From assembly GCA_964035795.1 (NCBI GenBank), contig OZ038321.1, positions 23,938,850 through 24,002,849 of the forward strand: DNA of 64,000 nt, written 5' to 3'. A program made the translations under genes and the position numbers. Below, piece by piece: positions 11,901 to 23,488 of the stretch (positions within the stretch are counted from its first letter, which is position 1; every line of letters begins with the position of its first letter). The stretch is from Pterobdella sp. o SKG-2022 (Eukaryota > Annelida > Clitellata > Hirudinida > Piscicolidae). The notes below the pieces were generated by a model, which made no database searches, was not told where the DNA came from, and worked only from the letters and a program-made list of their open reading frames with translations.

Positions 11901-14900
11901 ATTCTAAAAATAATGATATTGATGCAGGGAGTGATCAGATCCAATCAGAAGGTGGTGTATGAGTTGCTCAGGAGCCATGCAGACCACCAACATCTCGTCT
12001 TCATTGCTTCCCTTGTGCATGGTGAGCGGGTGAAGGTGGGAAAGAAAGAGATGGATTTTGAAAGGGAGAAATAAAATAAGAAGGATAAATAGGATAAAAA
12101 GAAAGTATCAGAAATACTTATTCAAATAAATATAAAGTAGTAGGTATTGGTAAAAAAGCAGAAAAAAAGTTGATGAGGAGAAAGAGAATGAGAAGTGTGG
12201 TTATGAAAGATGAAGATCATGGAAAAGTTGTGTATGCAATGATTAAATAATAGATCGGTGGAAAGAGTTCAGATATGCTAAAAGATGTTTTCGATGCTTT
12301 TCATCTTTTGTGCGGGATGCAGACACGAGATTAGAAGAAAAACTCAGAATTTGTATATATTTGTCAATAAACCACTCTGCTTTAGTATTCTGTATCAATT
12401 AGAATCAATTTTTATTTCTTATAATGAATCAATACAAATATATAACGAACTACCATCAATGGCAGATTACGAGAGTATAATCAAACACTACATTGAGAAT
12501 GGCATGTACCTGGAAGTTCTCAACGAGCTTTCCAACCACGTGAGTCATTTTTCCTTGTTGCCATTGTTTGTTATCATTTTTCATAACAGTGACAACCTCA
12601 TTATCATCGTCACCCTTAAAGCCAGCCAAATCAATGACCTCCCTCATCTACAAGTACTCCCCTGTTCTCATCCAACCACTGTCCAAGCTCACTGTTGACT
12701 TCTGGATCAAGAGGTTTTGATTTTTTAAATGTTATTATTATTATTTTTATCATTCCACAACTCAAGGTCAGGCTTTTTGGATCCCAGCAAGTTGATACCA
12801 GCCTTTGTGTTGTATGAGAGGGAACATAAATGTGCAGATGAGGTCAGAATAATAATAAAAACAACAAAAAAAATAATCTTTATAATATCATTAATAGTAA
12901 TTGTGAGAAAAATCAACTTTGTCATCATCATACACCGCCATCACACACTTCAATAATATACCACTACCATCCCTCACCATCATCATCTCACATTGCTGCC
13001 CATTCAGCCAAACCAAGTACTCCGTTATCTTCTTCACTGCACCAATGAGTTGAACGTCAGAGACCATGCTATTCACAATTATCTGGTTGCTTTGCTGGCC
13101 AAGCTCAAATTAGAGGATTTGATGAATGAATATTTGACCAATCAGGGAGAGGTTTGGAATAAGTGGTTTATGTATACAAAATGATTTTGTTGTTAACTAG
13201 TTGATTATAAAAGTATATTTATATTAAATCTCTAGAAATTTTATACAGTACTAATCAAAATTATATTATTTTAAACGTTGATCCCAACGCTTATCCACCA
13301 CATATCATATTATAAAATCAACCCTGTTTCCTGATTACGCCTTACCCAACACTACCACACTACTAACCATTTCATTCCATTCTACACAACCCCATCTCAC
13401 TAACCCACTTCATTTCTTCCCTTCCCACACAAAACCCCAAAGGAAATCGACTTGGTATGTTACGACGCCAAGTACGCTTTGAGGTTGTGCACGGAACAAG
13501 AAATGCATCGAGCCTGCATTCATCTGTATGTGGTTCTGAAGCTGTATGATGAGGCTCTTGACATTGCTCTCAAGGTGGTGTGGTTGTAATGTGTTAAAGT
13601 TGTGTTTTATTAAGGTTTTTTGTTTTTATTTTCAGGAATAATACTATACAAACATTGTTTTTAAGGTTGTTTAGTTGTTTTGTGTTGAAGTTGTGAGATT
13701 ATAAGGTTGAGTGGTTGTGTTATGTAGAAAGATACCATACAGATGTGAGATTGTACATCACAGCAGGTTCTAGGCTCATATAGTCTCAAAGCTCATGGCG
13801 CTGTAATCATTTGTATTTGTAGTGGAATAAAATATCCAATAATCTATATAAAAGTTATTATCTCCACCAATATTAATATAGAAAATAACGATCAAGTGTT
13901 GAAACCCATGCAATCTGTTTCAATGCGTATAGAGAATATTCCAGCAAACATCCACCCACCCCCTAGATGAACATGGACTTGGCATGCGATGTGGCAGCCA
14001 AGCCAATTGAGGATGATGACGTCAGAAAGAGATTGTGGCTCAAAGGTTTGATTTTTAGGCGGTTAATATCGAGTTATTCTGAGTTTAAAAATTAAAAAAT
14101 AATTTTTTTCATTATTTATGTCATCAAGATTATGTTTTATTCATTTTCAGCGTCTTATTTTTATATAATTATAACTTAATTATGTATTTATTCATGTGAA
14201 TTTAAAAAAACCTCATCACCATCATCATTCTCATCTTCACCACCATTCTCATCTTTATCACGACCATTGCATCTTTATACTCAACCATCAACTTCAGATC
14301 TCTACCATAATATCACCCTTCCACCTCAACCCACCATCCACCCCCTTCCACCACAACAGTGGCACGACACGCAGTAGAGACACTAGGGGACATAGAGGCA
14401 ACAATGGCGGTTGTTCATGGTAGCAAGTTGGTCACTATTCACGACGTTCTACCATTTTTCCCTGAGTTTGTCACCATCGATAAGTTCAAGGTGGGTGGAG
14501 GGGATAGGGTACAGAGACTAAAGAGTTATTATTCTTAGTTTATGGTGATAGTTGGGAGCGTTGGTTGTTATGGTGGTGTTTAAAATTATTTCTTGTGGTG
14601 GTTAGTGCAGGTTAAAAATGTCTGGCTATGTGGTCTGATATAAAAAGTCACTATATTTCGATAAAAATTAATGATCCGACCCCATCTCACCAGGACGCCA
14701 TCTGCACCTCATTGAAGGAGTACCACGAAGAGATAGAGGGTCTGAAGAAGGAAATGGATGAGGTTGCCACCCATACACAACACACCAAAGACCAGATCAC
14801 CCAGTTCAAAAACAGGTTGTTTTGCTGGAAGTTTGAATGGGGGCTTATGAAGGAAAAGGTGATGACAGAATTTCCAGAGATGATAAAGTTAACAAGTGTT

Positions 14901-15811
14901 TTCAGAGTGGTTTTTCAAAAATTGTTTCAAGACTTGATTTTAATGAAGACTTTCTTCACTGAAGATAACTAAAGTCATATATCCATAACTTTAAAGATGT
15001 GTAAAAGTGAATTCCGACAAAAAATGTAACGCGTGTGACTTTCCATTGAGTATCAAAGCCTTCTACCTCTTTCCATGCAAGCACCTCTTCCACCAAGACT
15101 GCCTGTCCAAGCAGGTGCATCCTTCGTTTCCATCATTCAAAACAAGTTTTTTTTACAATTTAATAAAGAAAACAAAATAAGTGTTTTTACTAATTATTAT
15201 TAAAATTTTTATAGCGCTTAATTTCATAAAAAATTTGTTTCAGAAGCACTCAATAATAGTAAGTTAATGCCTCAAAAAGTTTTCTATATTTAAAAAACAT
15301 CATGAAGGTGTGGCCATGTTTGGCACCGAAGGATAAGCACTTAATACGTGAGTTGAGGAGGAAGATGGCGAGAGATCATCCTTCACTGAAGGAGGTCGAG
15401 ATGATGAGGGAACAAATCGATGACATCATAGCTGCGGATTGTATCTACTGTGGAGAACATATGATTGAGTGAGTTTTGATTCTTATTTTCAAAAATTGTA
15501 ATACGGAAGCAATGCACTTGTTGAAGATGTCAGTTTAGCATCCAATCAATGATGTCCTTGATCAAACGCACATTTGCAGCATATGGTTATTTTAACGTCC
15601 ACTTTCTTATTGTTTTCAATACGTTTGTTGATTTTCAAACATAATTAAAATATGTTTATTTGTTTTGAATATTTATACATGTTTAAAATTAATTTTTTTT
15701 TGAAAGTTTTCATTTCATTAGTTATAAAAACATGAAATTGATGACAGATCAATCGACAAACCGTTTGTGGAAGAGGAAAAGATGGATGATTTGATAAGAA
15801 GCTGGCAATAG
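2902..15811 (+). CDS. VPS18: VPS18, HOPS/CORVET tethering subunit
   Basis: Core subunit of the HOPS and CORVET complexes that tether endosomes and lysosomes. Twenty-eight exons join in phase to about 922 codons (human about 973): 2902-2948, 3595-3683, 4011-4159, 4447-4537, 4699-4766, 4916-5013, 5144-5217, 5448-5604, 7012-7059, 7225-7336, 7554-7621, 7742-7844, 7962-8026, 8213-8348, 8570-8663, 11538-11623, 11928-12021, 12466-12539, 12622-12713, 12767-12842, 13008-13151, 13443-13574, 13967-14045, 14360-14490, 14694-14815, 14997-15114, 15311-15468, 15748-15811. Family signatures seen: IVATQFHFLVLF in the N-terminal propeller, NVWRTYL at the start of the helical part, HAIHNYL, RKRLWLK, VLPFFPEFVTIDKFK, a coiled-coil segment, then a C-terminal RING (CNACDFP, FPCKHLFHQDC, DCIYCGEHM) and SIDKPF near the stop. 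The ATG at 2902 gives DPIFKNERIKF, matching human residues about 45-55; the first 40-50 human residues are absent or in an unseen upstream exon. Introns host two LINEs. Donors after 4159 and 5013 are weak; homology and phase support them. Confidence 0.93.
5640..6870 (-). mobile_element. 5'-truncated Jockey-like LINE, degenerate
   Basis: Lies in the VPS18 intron between 5604 and 7012, on the opposite strand. Minus-strand frames at 6869-6633, 6636-6394, 6317-6063 and 6054-5755 together give the second half of a Jockey-type reverse transcriptase: LSPTLFNIYLSDIPLP, the catalytic ITYADDITITSS, LGSTFDPKLKYS, and the TGCTLNTNTLHSETK block, then a tail with CPLCQ. The frame changes at least three times, so no protein can be made. 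The 5' break is near 6870, just before the LSPTLFN motif. The 3' end at about 5640-5700 carries an eight-base hairpin (GAGCACCC and GGGTGCTC around ten bases), a short A-run and GAC/GAT units. Confidence 0.88.
8692..10650 (-). mobile_element. RTE-like LINE (copy B), internally deleted and dead
   Basis: Minus-strand element in the VPS18 intron between 8663 and 11538. From 5' to 3': endonuclease start (RVGSLNVGSMKG, VDLCCLQENR) at about 10.62-10.41 kb; endonuclease body (VSVYAPQ, SGNWNGHTGS) at 10.30-9.9 kb; then, after a frameshift, VANELVVGNSWF and SQIDYIL; the linker EECATQHRLVVGDF near 9.8 kb; then directly ILYADDLMVSAQ at 9.7 kb, a Cys/His-rich finger (CGVCQAGVG, CGGCRQWVHKKC) and the C-terminal part to a TGA at 8744. 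The expected reverse-transcriptase palm between the linker and YADD is missing, so an internal deletion of the catalytic core is evident. Several in-frame TGA codons sit where related elements have Trp. The 3' tail at 8694-8715 is a TTGA-type tandem run. The 5' boundary is only approximate. Confidence 0.9.
11137..11330. repeat. CAT/CAC trinucleotide repeat
   Basis: About 190 bases of imperfect CAT, CAC and ATC units within the VPS18 intron between 8663 and 11538. It is open in several frames on both strands (poly-His or poly-Asp/Gly type translations), which is the expected artefact of such a repeat; it is not an exon of VPS18, whose flanking exons at 8570-8663 and 11538-11623 join in phase without it. 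Confidence 0.9.
11805..11880 (+). repeat. SINE-like fragment with CATC run and CCATGCTAGCATGG palindrome
   Basis: A CAT run at 11811-11830 is followed by GTTTTGCCTCCGTTTCC and a perfect 14-base palindrome, CCATGCTAGCATGG, then GTTGGACGGGGTC. I recall closely similar sequence beside CAT runs as a dispersed repeat in molluscan and annelid genomes, including cephalopod SINEs; that recollection is not verified here. It lies in the VPS18 intron between 11623 and 11928. Only one copy is visible in this window. Confidence 0.5.
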
Positions 15812-15929
15812 TGATAAAATTGCTTGAATAATCATTAATTCCAAAATTTTTGTCACATAATTGTTCAAGTACTCAAAAATTGTAACCTCGTGTATTTGTC
15901 TTGTATCCATATTGTTTTATACTTGTTCA

Positions 15930-15935
15930 ATTAAA
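15930..15935 (+). terminator. Candidate VPS18 polyadenylation signal
   Basis: ATTAAA, a common variant of the poly(A) hexamer, about 120 bases after the VPS18 stop at 15811. AT-rich sequence makes chance matches likely, so position downstream of the last exon is the only support. Confidence 0.4.
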
Positions 15936-16508
15936 ATGATAAAATATTTTCATTTGTGCGTGACTCAGGTTAAGAAGATTGTGTGGTATAAAATATGGTT
16001 ATAATGATAATATAACACTTACGAATAAATTAACTGAAGTCTTAAGCAAATTTATTTAAGAAGTCGCAAAATATGTTCTCATCATACAAATTTAGGTTGA
16101 AAGTAAAACACATCAAATGAAGTCCGTAAACTCATGTGCAAAAATCTTATAATTTTATCAAATATTCGTCGCTTTTTTTCATTTACCAACAGTTGGCCTT
16201 TCTTAAAAATTCTATTTCAAAGTGGCTTTTTCACTCACCAGCAAAGGGTACTACACAAACCATGCCTAGATTTGTTTGTCTCACAAGAATGAAAATTTTT
16301 TGAAATTGGATAAATCGGTTTGTAAATCAGCAAAAGGAATATACAAAAGTAGTGATAGAGAAAACCAATTTGATAAGGTTATGACGTGAAACTGTTATAT
16401 TTTTAAAAGTCGCTCATTACACTGGACAGCTTCATCACGCTAAAGGACCATTAACTTGGCTATCTGCTATGACCAAATCAATAAGCGATAAAAAAAAATT
16501 TGAGTCAT
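15936..16508. other. Convergent intergenic region
   Basis: Separates the stop codons of VPS18 (plus) and the METTL2-like gene (minus). At 16180-16300 there is a diverged piece of the same LINE 3' end as copies A and B (compare AGTTGGCCTTTCTTAAAAATTCTATTTC with 8750-8780). I see no gene in the interval. Confidence 0.5.
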
Positions 16509-16514
16509 TTTATT
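16509..16514 (-). terminator. Candidate polyadenylation signal of the METTL2-like gene
   Basis: AATAAA on the minus strand about 32 bases past the TAG stop at 16546-16548. It is close to the stop, which would give a very short 3' UTR. Confidence 0.45.
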
Positions 16515-16545
16515 TAATTTAAATAACAAATACAGACACCCCATA

Positions 16546-19121
16546 CTACATCAATCGATATTTACACTGCACCCACACTCTGAACATTTTCAGTTGTCTT
16601 CCCCTGTTCACCTGCAACCTTTTATCCACATAGTTTTGCTCCTCCTTCAACCCCAGTCCTTCAAACATGCCACGTAACTCTTCTGTAGAAGGTGGATGAG
16701 TTGTAGGGTATAAGATTTTGTAAGTTATCGCATGAAGAAATGATTGAAATCCAACTAAAAAAATATTTATGAATGTAAGAAAACCTTGTGTGAAAAAGTA
16801 GACCCTAGTACCATCTCCCCTGACGTAAAAGTTATCCTCCAAACACCTACCTTTGAGTTGAATTAATAATGACTGAAGTTTTATAACAATAATTTATTTA
16901 GTGTCAAAGGCTTTCTCGAATCAAATACTATGGATAAAGAACTGATTTAAAAACTGCAAGCAAGCAAAAAGTAGCATACCTTGTTTGAACCTCAATTGGG
17001 CCATGTCATAGCGGCCATAATCCCTGAAAAGAAGCATGCCTCCAGGTTTTAAATAGGTCATCAAGTTTTTGAGGGTTGAGGTCATCCTGAGTGAGTGATT
17101 AATAAGTTCAGACATATGTCATGACAGGTCATACAATCACTACAACGTTCCTATATTTTCTTCAATGAAAAAGTTAACTCAAAATGGAAAGAGTTGAATT
17201 GAAACAAAATTCACATAATGAACATTCAAATTTATTTTCCTTCAAAAAGGCTTATACAAGGTAGATATGAATACTTTATAAACATGCTGTTACTTCTCCA
17301 AACATCATCATCATGAAAACATGAATCCACTAATACATTATTCAACAAAAATAACACAAAACACCAAGGAAACCAGCTGCCATTACGAAACAACAGGATT
17401 AATGTCAGTACAAAACACCAGAACTTAATGTCATTATAAAACACCAACTTATCGGGCTTGATGGCAGACAACACGAAGATGAGGATGATGAAGTCTAAGG
17501 ATTGAGGAGGAAATGGGAAAGAAGGGCTTGATGATGATACGTCACATGTGAACACGTGACATCTGTCTGCCTCATAGCTGCTTGAGTCCTGTAGGAAGGG
17601 TTTGTTGGGTGTAAAGTGCCAGTCAATTGATCTATCATCATCATCATCATTATTGTTTAGCTTCTTCATTATTACCAGTTTGAATGGTTAATCAAATATA
17701 CTATGACTCAATGAGCCATCGAAGATTTATATGGTTATGCTGAGTTTGTACAGACAAAAAGCTGACTATGATAGATAAGATAATGGAGACTTAATACAAG
17801 ACTTCAGAAAACATTGAAAACAAATGGAATAAAAGCAAGTTGCATGCCTTGATGATATCAATGGCTTTTGATGACAAGTCACATCCATATACAAATAGAT
17901 GTGGATCACTGAAATTAATTACTTTATAGAATGAATTAGTTTATATATTTTACATTTTCATTTAAAAATAAATGATTTTCAATTATTTATAGATTTAATT
18001 ATTTATTCAAACACTTGTTTAGCTATTTATCCATTCTTATATCTATATAACATCTATCATAACTGAAAGATTCAAACTTGTTGGTTTCAAGGATGGGGAA
18101 TATAGTATTTCCTACACCACAACCAACTTCCAGCACACGAGTAGTTGCCTTATGTCCAGGAAATGGTGTCACTGATGTTATACCCACCTCATCTTTGATG
18201 TTTTCATTATTTAATAGTTTAGCTGAACTTTTTTGGTCTTTTGTTGCAGTATCTAATAAATTATTTTTTTGGTTCAGTTTTTCATCGTCTGTCAAGTTTG
18301 AAGATGTGGTGGTTTGATTTCCTGCAAGTTCTGGGAATTCAGTAAAGAGCCAGTGCCGATCTTTAAAGAATTTGTTTTCATGTTGGTTGTAGAAGTTATC
18401 CCAAAAATCACTAGCATTTGTTTCATATCTTTCTGTGGGTTTCATTTATATTGAACTCAATTATTGTTAATTTTGAAACTATATTCAACTTAATGAAAAT
18501 TTACAATGAAGTCATTTTGATTTAACATGAGATCATGGTGTTTTTGTAGAAGCTATAATAGTGATACCACTGAAATCAGTCTCAACTAATTTCAAGAATG
18601 TTGATCAAAACAAGTTTGAAAATGAATATTCAAATCAAAAATTCAATATGAAATCTTTTGAATCCTTCAATTTGAATCAACATTTTTTTTATTTATTAAT
18701 TAATTAAACTATTTAATTACTTCCTAACTGTTTTTAATGATTTACGTAATACACTACTATCAAAGATTGCAACCTTGGTCTTCAATGGAAGCTTTGACCG
18801 AAGAGTTTTTGAGGACTTTTTCTAAAGCCCCTTTCTCTTGATCTTCATCCCAATCAACATTATCCCTAGTGAAGAATTCTTATGATAAATTATACAAATA
18901 CATACAGCTTAAGCATTAAATAAATTGAATTGTTAAAACCCTGTAATTATGCCAAAAAGTTTAGTAGATAAAAACAACTTAATTTTTATACATTCATCCT
19001 TCAAACATTTTTTATATTAAACTTTGATATATAATGCTCACCAATTATTAAAATCATAAACCTTTGAAGGATCAGTTAAAAATCTTCCCCCCAAAGAAGG
19101 CCTTACATTTTTGTTCCTCAT
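16546..19121 (-). CDS. METTL2: METTL2/8-type tRNA 3-methylcytidine methyltransferase
   Basis: S-adenosylmethionine-dependent enzyme of the family that makes m3C32 in tRNA-Thr and related tRNAs. Eight exons join in phase to about 345 residues (human METTL2A about 378): 19121-19042, 18865-18774, 18432-18078, 17908-17848, 17588-17449, 17086-16980, 16850-16785, 16682-16546. Seen in order: [18 protein letters not shown], the family block [15 protein letters not shown], the SAM-binding motif [67 protein letters not shown] and VNRGRQLKM. The ATG at 18445 that opens the longest frame is not the start: homology and phase show exon 3 begins at 18432 and two more exons lie upstream. The intron after exon 4 appears to use a GC donor (AAG|GCATGC). 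METTL2 and METTL8 cannot be told apart from the core alone; the start chosen lacks a clear mitochondrial presequence. Confidence 0.92.
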
Positions 19122-19636
19122 AAATAAACTCAATTTTGCTTCAATATAAATTATTTGTTTGAAGTTTCTGATAAACATTTTATATACTAAATACTATGCT
19201 TTTTGCTATTCACAGTATCAAGCATTTACAAATTTTGGAAAGATTTTAGTTAATAGATGCATTTACCAAGCATTGTGCTCAAAGACAAGATTTTTATCTG
19301 TCAAAAATCTCTGACCAAATTGGGTCCTCTTTTCTTCTCCCATATATGAACTTTCAAATAAACAATCACGTTTAGATTGATTTATTTTATCACTTAGTAT
19401 AACAGCTCTTTGGTGTTAAAAATGGATTTAAAACTAAAATACTTTAAAGTATACAATGAAAAAAATTTTTGTTCAGAATAACATTATTATTATGATACTT
19501 ATCATCTTAGTTTTTTTAAATCAAAAACAATAGATCTAGTATTTTCCATTTCTCAAAACAATATTTAACATTTAATCTGCGGAAATATTAAAAAGCCGCA
19601 AATATCAGGGTTTGGTGGACAACTTCCAGTTTTAAC

Positions 19637-19796
19637 CTGTTTCATACGAGACAACGGGCTGCTGCGGCCCCTCAACCGGCAGCTTTGTTGAGGAGTTAGG
19701 TAGATAACTTTTTGAGGCGACTGGAGACCCTTTGGAGGCAGTCTGGTTGCGCCGAAAGATCTTCTTGGCAATTGTCCGCGGCAATACTACCAGCAT
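19637..19796 (-). CDS. Possible GC-rich first exon, basic N terminus
   Basis: A minus-strand frame from an ATG at 19796 to a GT donor after 19637 encodes about 53 residues beginning MLVVLPRTIAKKIFRR, rich in basic, Ser and Thr residues and poor in acidic ones, as in mitochondrial presequences. The segment is clearly richer in G+C than its surroundings. It lies about 500 bases upstream of the METTL2-like start on the same strand, and human METTL8 is known to have a mitochondrial form, so an alternative 5' exon is conceivable; however, its end phase does not join directly to the METTL2-like exon 1 as I drew it. It could equally be the first exon of another gene, or non-coding. Other frames in the same stretch are also open. 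Confidence 0.25.
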
Positions 19797-19954
19797 TCTT
19801 TCCTGCCTTCTTGTCTCCTCCCTTTTTCTCTCAAGTGTAGTTTCATTTTGAAGTTGGTTTCGTTATTTTTTGTTTTTAGTTAGTGTGCAAATTCTTATAA
19901 AAAATAAAAGTTTACATGAAGATAAAAAAATATTTATCATAAAAAAATGATTTC

Positions 19955-20110
19955 TAAATTAAACTTTAAAAACATCAATTGAGGATTCATACATTTATTT
20001 AAGAGGAAAGTTATAATTATCATATAGATAAGGCTATACTTATTGAAAATTATAGCTTTTGATTTAAATAAATGTATGAATCATCAATTGATGTTTTTAA
20101 AGTTTAATTG
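19955..20110. repeat. Inverted-repeat (MITE-like) element 1
   Basis: Arms of about 45 bases at 19957-20003 and 20064-20110 are near-perfect reverse complements (ACTTTAAAAACATCAATTGA at the outer part). The centre carries AAGGCTATACTTATTGAAAATTATAGCTTTT. The right half plus about 35 flanking bases (CAAACATACATACGATGTCTCTGAAAAG) recurs at 39.95-40.08 kb, so this is a dispersed family and not a chance palindrome. No transposase frame is present, which fits a non-autonomous element. Confidence 0.75.
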
Positions 20111-20296
20111 CTATACCAAACATACATACGATGTCTCTGAAAAGATTTCTAAATTAATCAAAATTTCTATATTAATAAACAATGCAATACTCAAAGTAGT
20201 AAAAGTTGTCCTATTTTTATTTGTGCTTCAAAGTCACAATGATCACGCTGAAAGTCAGTATTCAAAATCGATATTTGATGTATAGTCTTTTTTTTT

Positions 20297-20447
20297 TTAG
20301 ATCGACTTTCGGTCGCCCCATATTGGAGTTTCGTTAGCTCAACAAGACGCTACTCCTTGTATGTATAATTGTCGCCTCGCGTGAGATTGAACCCGGTTAC
20401 TTTAGATAACTAATCTAACGCTATGCCAGCTAAGCTATGCGGGCCGA
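20297..20447 (-). mobile_element. tRNA-Thr-like SINE, copy 2
   Basis: Minus strand: a head with box A TAGCTTAGCTGGCATAGCG, anticodon arm TTAGA/TCTAA around loop TTAGTTA (central triplet AGT, as for Thr), and box B GGTTCAATCTC, followed by the tail shared with copy 1 (AAGGAGTAGCG, GAGCTAACGAAACTCCAATATGG) and then an A-run at about 20290 (a T-run on the plus strand). The box A is better preserved than in copy 1. An internal Pol III promoter is therefore plausible; whether it is active cannot be seen. Confidence 0.75.
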
Positions 20448-21361
20448 TGTATAGTTTATGAGTATCCTTAGGCTAATTAACGAGTTATAAATCACATATC
20501 ATAAAGCCTTAAATACAAAACATATAAATGAAGGTACAGCCTTCCAAATTTCTTTTTCAATGCAAGAAGATTTTCAAAGTTTAACTCAAATCATCAAGTT
20601 TGTCAGTCAAAATGAAAATTCAAAATGGTGTTTCTTCATTTATAAAGTTAATCCAAGCTCTACAAACTACAATACATCAACTAAAATTTTAAAATTTCAT
20701 TGGAAAAGATTTTTTAAACGGATGAATTTATGCAAATTTATTCTCCAATTTGACAATAAATAATGGTGAAAAAAAACTTTGAATGATTTTAAAGAATACT
20801 TGTTTTGAGGCTTTACACAATAATAATTGATTCTATTTTTAATAATTCTTTTTTCGAATTTTTAAAGAATGAAAAAATCGATAATGAAAATTTTCTAAAG
20901 CTTCAAATAACACTGAACCGGGGAAAGCTACCCATAAAACCTTCGATACAAAAGGAATTAACACACTTAATGAAGCTAGATTTGTTTTCAACAATTTTCA
21001 ACCAAATAACTCACACTATAAAAAATGCTGCAGAATTTTTTCTTTTTTTTAAATAACACAAACTAACATTCATCGCGATTTTCTGAATGTAGCAGTTGTT
21101 TTCGTAGTTTGAGAAAACTGAACATACCTTTACTTTTAAACACTCATTTCTGCAAGATTTCTCATCTAGCTTACCGACCCTTTTCAACCCTGGGTAGAAA
21201 AAGTTTTGAAATCTCGAGAACCTTCTTTGTGCTGTTTTTAAAGACGTTGAATTGATTACTATAAAATTTAATTTACTTGAAAATTAATTTTAATTTTTTT
21301 ATCAATTATATGAGCCAAATAAATGAGAGATGCTGGAAACTGAGACTGTAAGTAAAATTTT

Positions 21362-21907
21362 TTAAAAACATCGAGTGAAAATAATTTTGTCTGATAACTC
21401 GTAACTACAAACCCAACCTTTACATTCCAGCGACAAGACATACGAAGAACAATTTCCTTTAACTTTCAAATTTCTCATGATTTGTATGTGACAATTGTTG
21501 TTATTGAAATTAACTACATAGCACCCTGTTGTCTCCAGGCATACCACCTTACATTCGGAAGGACTCACACCAGGAAGTGCTTGCAGGTTCGAGTAACAGA
21601 CATTTGAAAGTTTGAAGCACGCACTTTCTGTTATCGTTTCATACACTCAATGTGGATGTTTGCATAGAAATAACTGCTACAAGCAAAAGGAATGTAACCA
21701 TCCTGAAACTGCCATACCTTTGCATGGATTCATCAGCCGATATGTCTTCAGCTTTTTTGCTTCATAAAGATTCGAAGGATTGAACTCGCTATCAGTAAGC
21801 TGCATGGAACAAGTCAACCCCATGTAGCTGTCAATCACTCCACAAGCCCCTCCATAGAAGGAGTTATAAAAGCACAAGGCTTTACAAAAGCTGATGTTGC
21901 TCATGGA
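21362..21907 (-). CDS. Cysteine-rich PAN/apple-like secreted protein, partial
   Basis: Two minus-strand exons, 21907-21718 and 21645-21362, join in phase (donor after CCATGCAAAG, acceptor ATTGAG) and give about 155 residues with some sixteen cysteines. The segment ECKVVCLETTGCYVVNF with a following NNNCHI has the spacing of PAN/apple domains, and SFCKALCFYN plus GLTCSMQL in the first exon looks like part of a second such module. These domains are usually extracellular and bind proteins or carbohydrates. The 5' end is missing: the first exon starts at an acceptor (CTTTCCAG) and I did not find the signal-peptide exon. The frame ends in TAA at 21362. Alternatively the final residues are intron read-through. 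Confidence 0.5.
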
Positions 21908-23488
21908 CTGGAAAGATAGGTTCATATACCTGCGTTGTGTGTCGGTGGTGTGTTAAATGCTGTATTTCAATTTTATTCTGTGTTTCTATTTTGTTTTTTT
22001 TTTCAATTGGGTAAGTAATTTCGAATGCTATCTTGTTATAAAATTGTAATATGTTTTTATAGTAGTATGAATTGGCATAGGGCTTAAGAAGCAACTGAGG
22101 TACAAAAAGTAATATTTTTTCTACTATAACTTTATGTTGGTTTTTATATTCATGTTTTTCTTTCGAAATTCATATAATTTTTCTTCGTTTTATTCGTAAA
22201 AGTTTGTTTTAAACCTATGTCTATTGCTTACATTTATTGATTTGAAGATTATTGTATTTAGTCTTTAAAATATTTTACGCATAATTGAGCGGCAACCCCA
22301 AATAAAAATTGAAAGCAGATGAATAAGTTGTGTCAAAAAGCTAAGCTTCAAGATACAAGCGAAAACTTTGTAATTAATTTTGTATTCTCAAATTTATCTT
22401 TTCCACCATATAATCTAGTTTAAAATAAAAAAAACATCTACTCATGACTCACCCTTGATCCTCATACTGTTCCCAACAACATTCCAGTGCTTTTGATTTA
22501 ATAAAATTTTGGCGTACAATGAAATTTTGTGAAAATATGGTTGTTGTAATACGGAATGTATCCAAATATCTTATGAGGAAAGTTTATAAGGATACATGCG
22601 ATGGCTTTAAGTTAAATTTAATGTTTGAAACAATCAAATAACCTTGCAGACTTGCTTGGAGCAAAAATGATCTTAGCAGAAATGAGTGTGATAAAAGCAT
22701 TATTGAAATTATTTCAACAGCCACTTTTACCTAATGTTACCTGTGCATAGTTATTAATTATCGATAGAACACTAAAAACCATGTGTTTCTGCAGTAAAAT
22801 AAGAGTCAAATTATATTGTGATTTGAGCGTTTCCTTTCACATTTTCACTATTTCGAGGTTCACACACATCATCAATGGAGCAATGAGGGCTGTCGGAGAG
22901 AGGAGCTTTGTCTTAAAGATCCCTCTCGGCGTCTGATTCATCCTGTCATGAATCCATCTTGCGTCGGTCTTTTTATTCTAGAGACAAATTTTTGGCTATT
23001 ATGTTGATGTTTCTAAGGTTCTTTCATTGGTGGTACTTATAAGCATTATTTGTGTGATTTCAAGACAAAAAGATTCGTAAATTTTTTTTTGTGCAGATGA
23101 TTTTTTGTGAAAATATTTGAAAATTTTATTTAAAACTTCAAAGAAACTCAAAAACATCAAAATTTAGAACAGAATTTGTTAGTTATATTTTAAAATGAAC
23201 GTTGTTTTTCTGTTCAGCTCTATTATAAATCTCTTCAAAAAAGTTTGAACAGAATAATTTTTTCACGGAAGTTGAATTTCCTTCCCTTAAAAACGTCAGA
23301 ACTTTCATGTTCAATTTTCTCAATAAAAACAAAAGCTTCATTAACCCAGACAAAAGCAAATCGTGCTATCTGTTATTGTTTTATAAATTATAAACACTTT
23401 TACAGTACCCAGCTTATAAATGATATAAATTTGAGCTTTCACTAACATAATGTTGTTGATGTTAATAAGTGTTTAGTTTTTTCTTCAG
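21908..23488. other. No gene recognised
   Basis: AT-rich sequence with short frames only. It may contain upstream exons of the cysteine-rich gene (minus) or of the unidentified plus-strand gene, but none could be supported by motif or phase. Confidence 0.4.

Noticed and set aside
17232..17448. Extension of the METTL2-like frame beyond 17449
   Set aside because: The continuation reads into an intron; a GT donor at 17448-17447 and the next exon join in phase.
18078..18445. ATG at 18445 as start of the METTL2-like protein
   Set aside because: An AG acceptor at 18433 and two upstream exons matching the family N terminus in phase show that the ATG lies in an intron.
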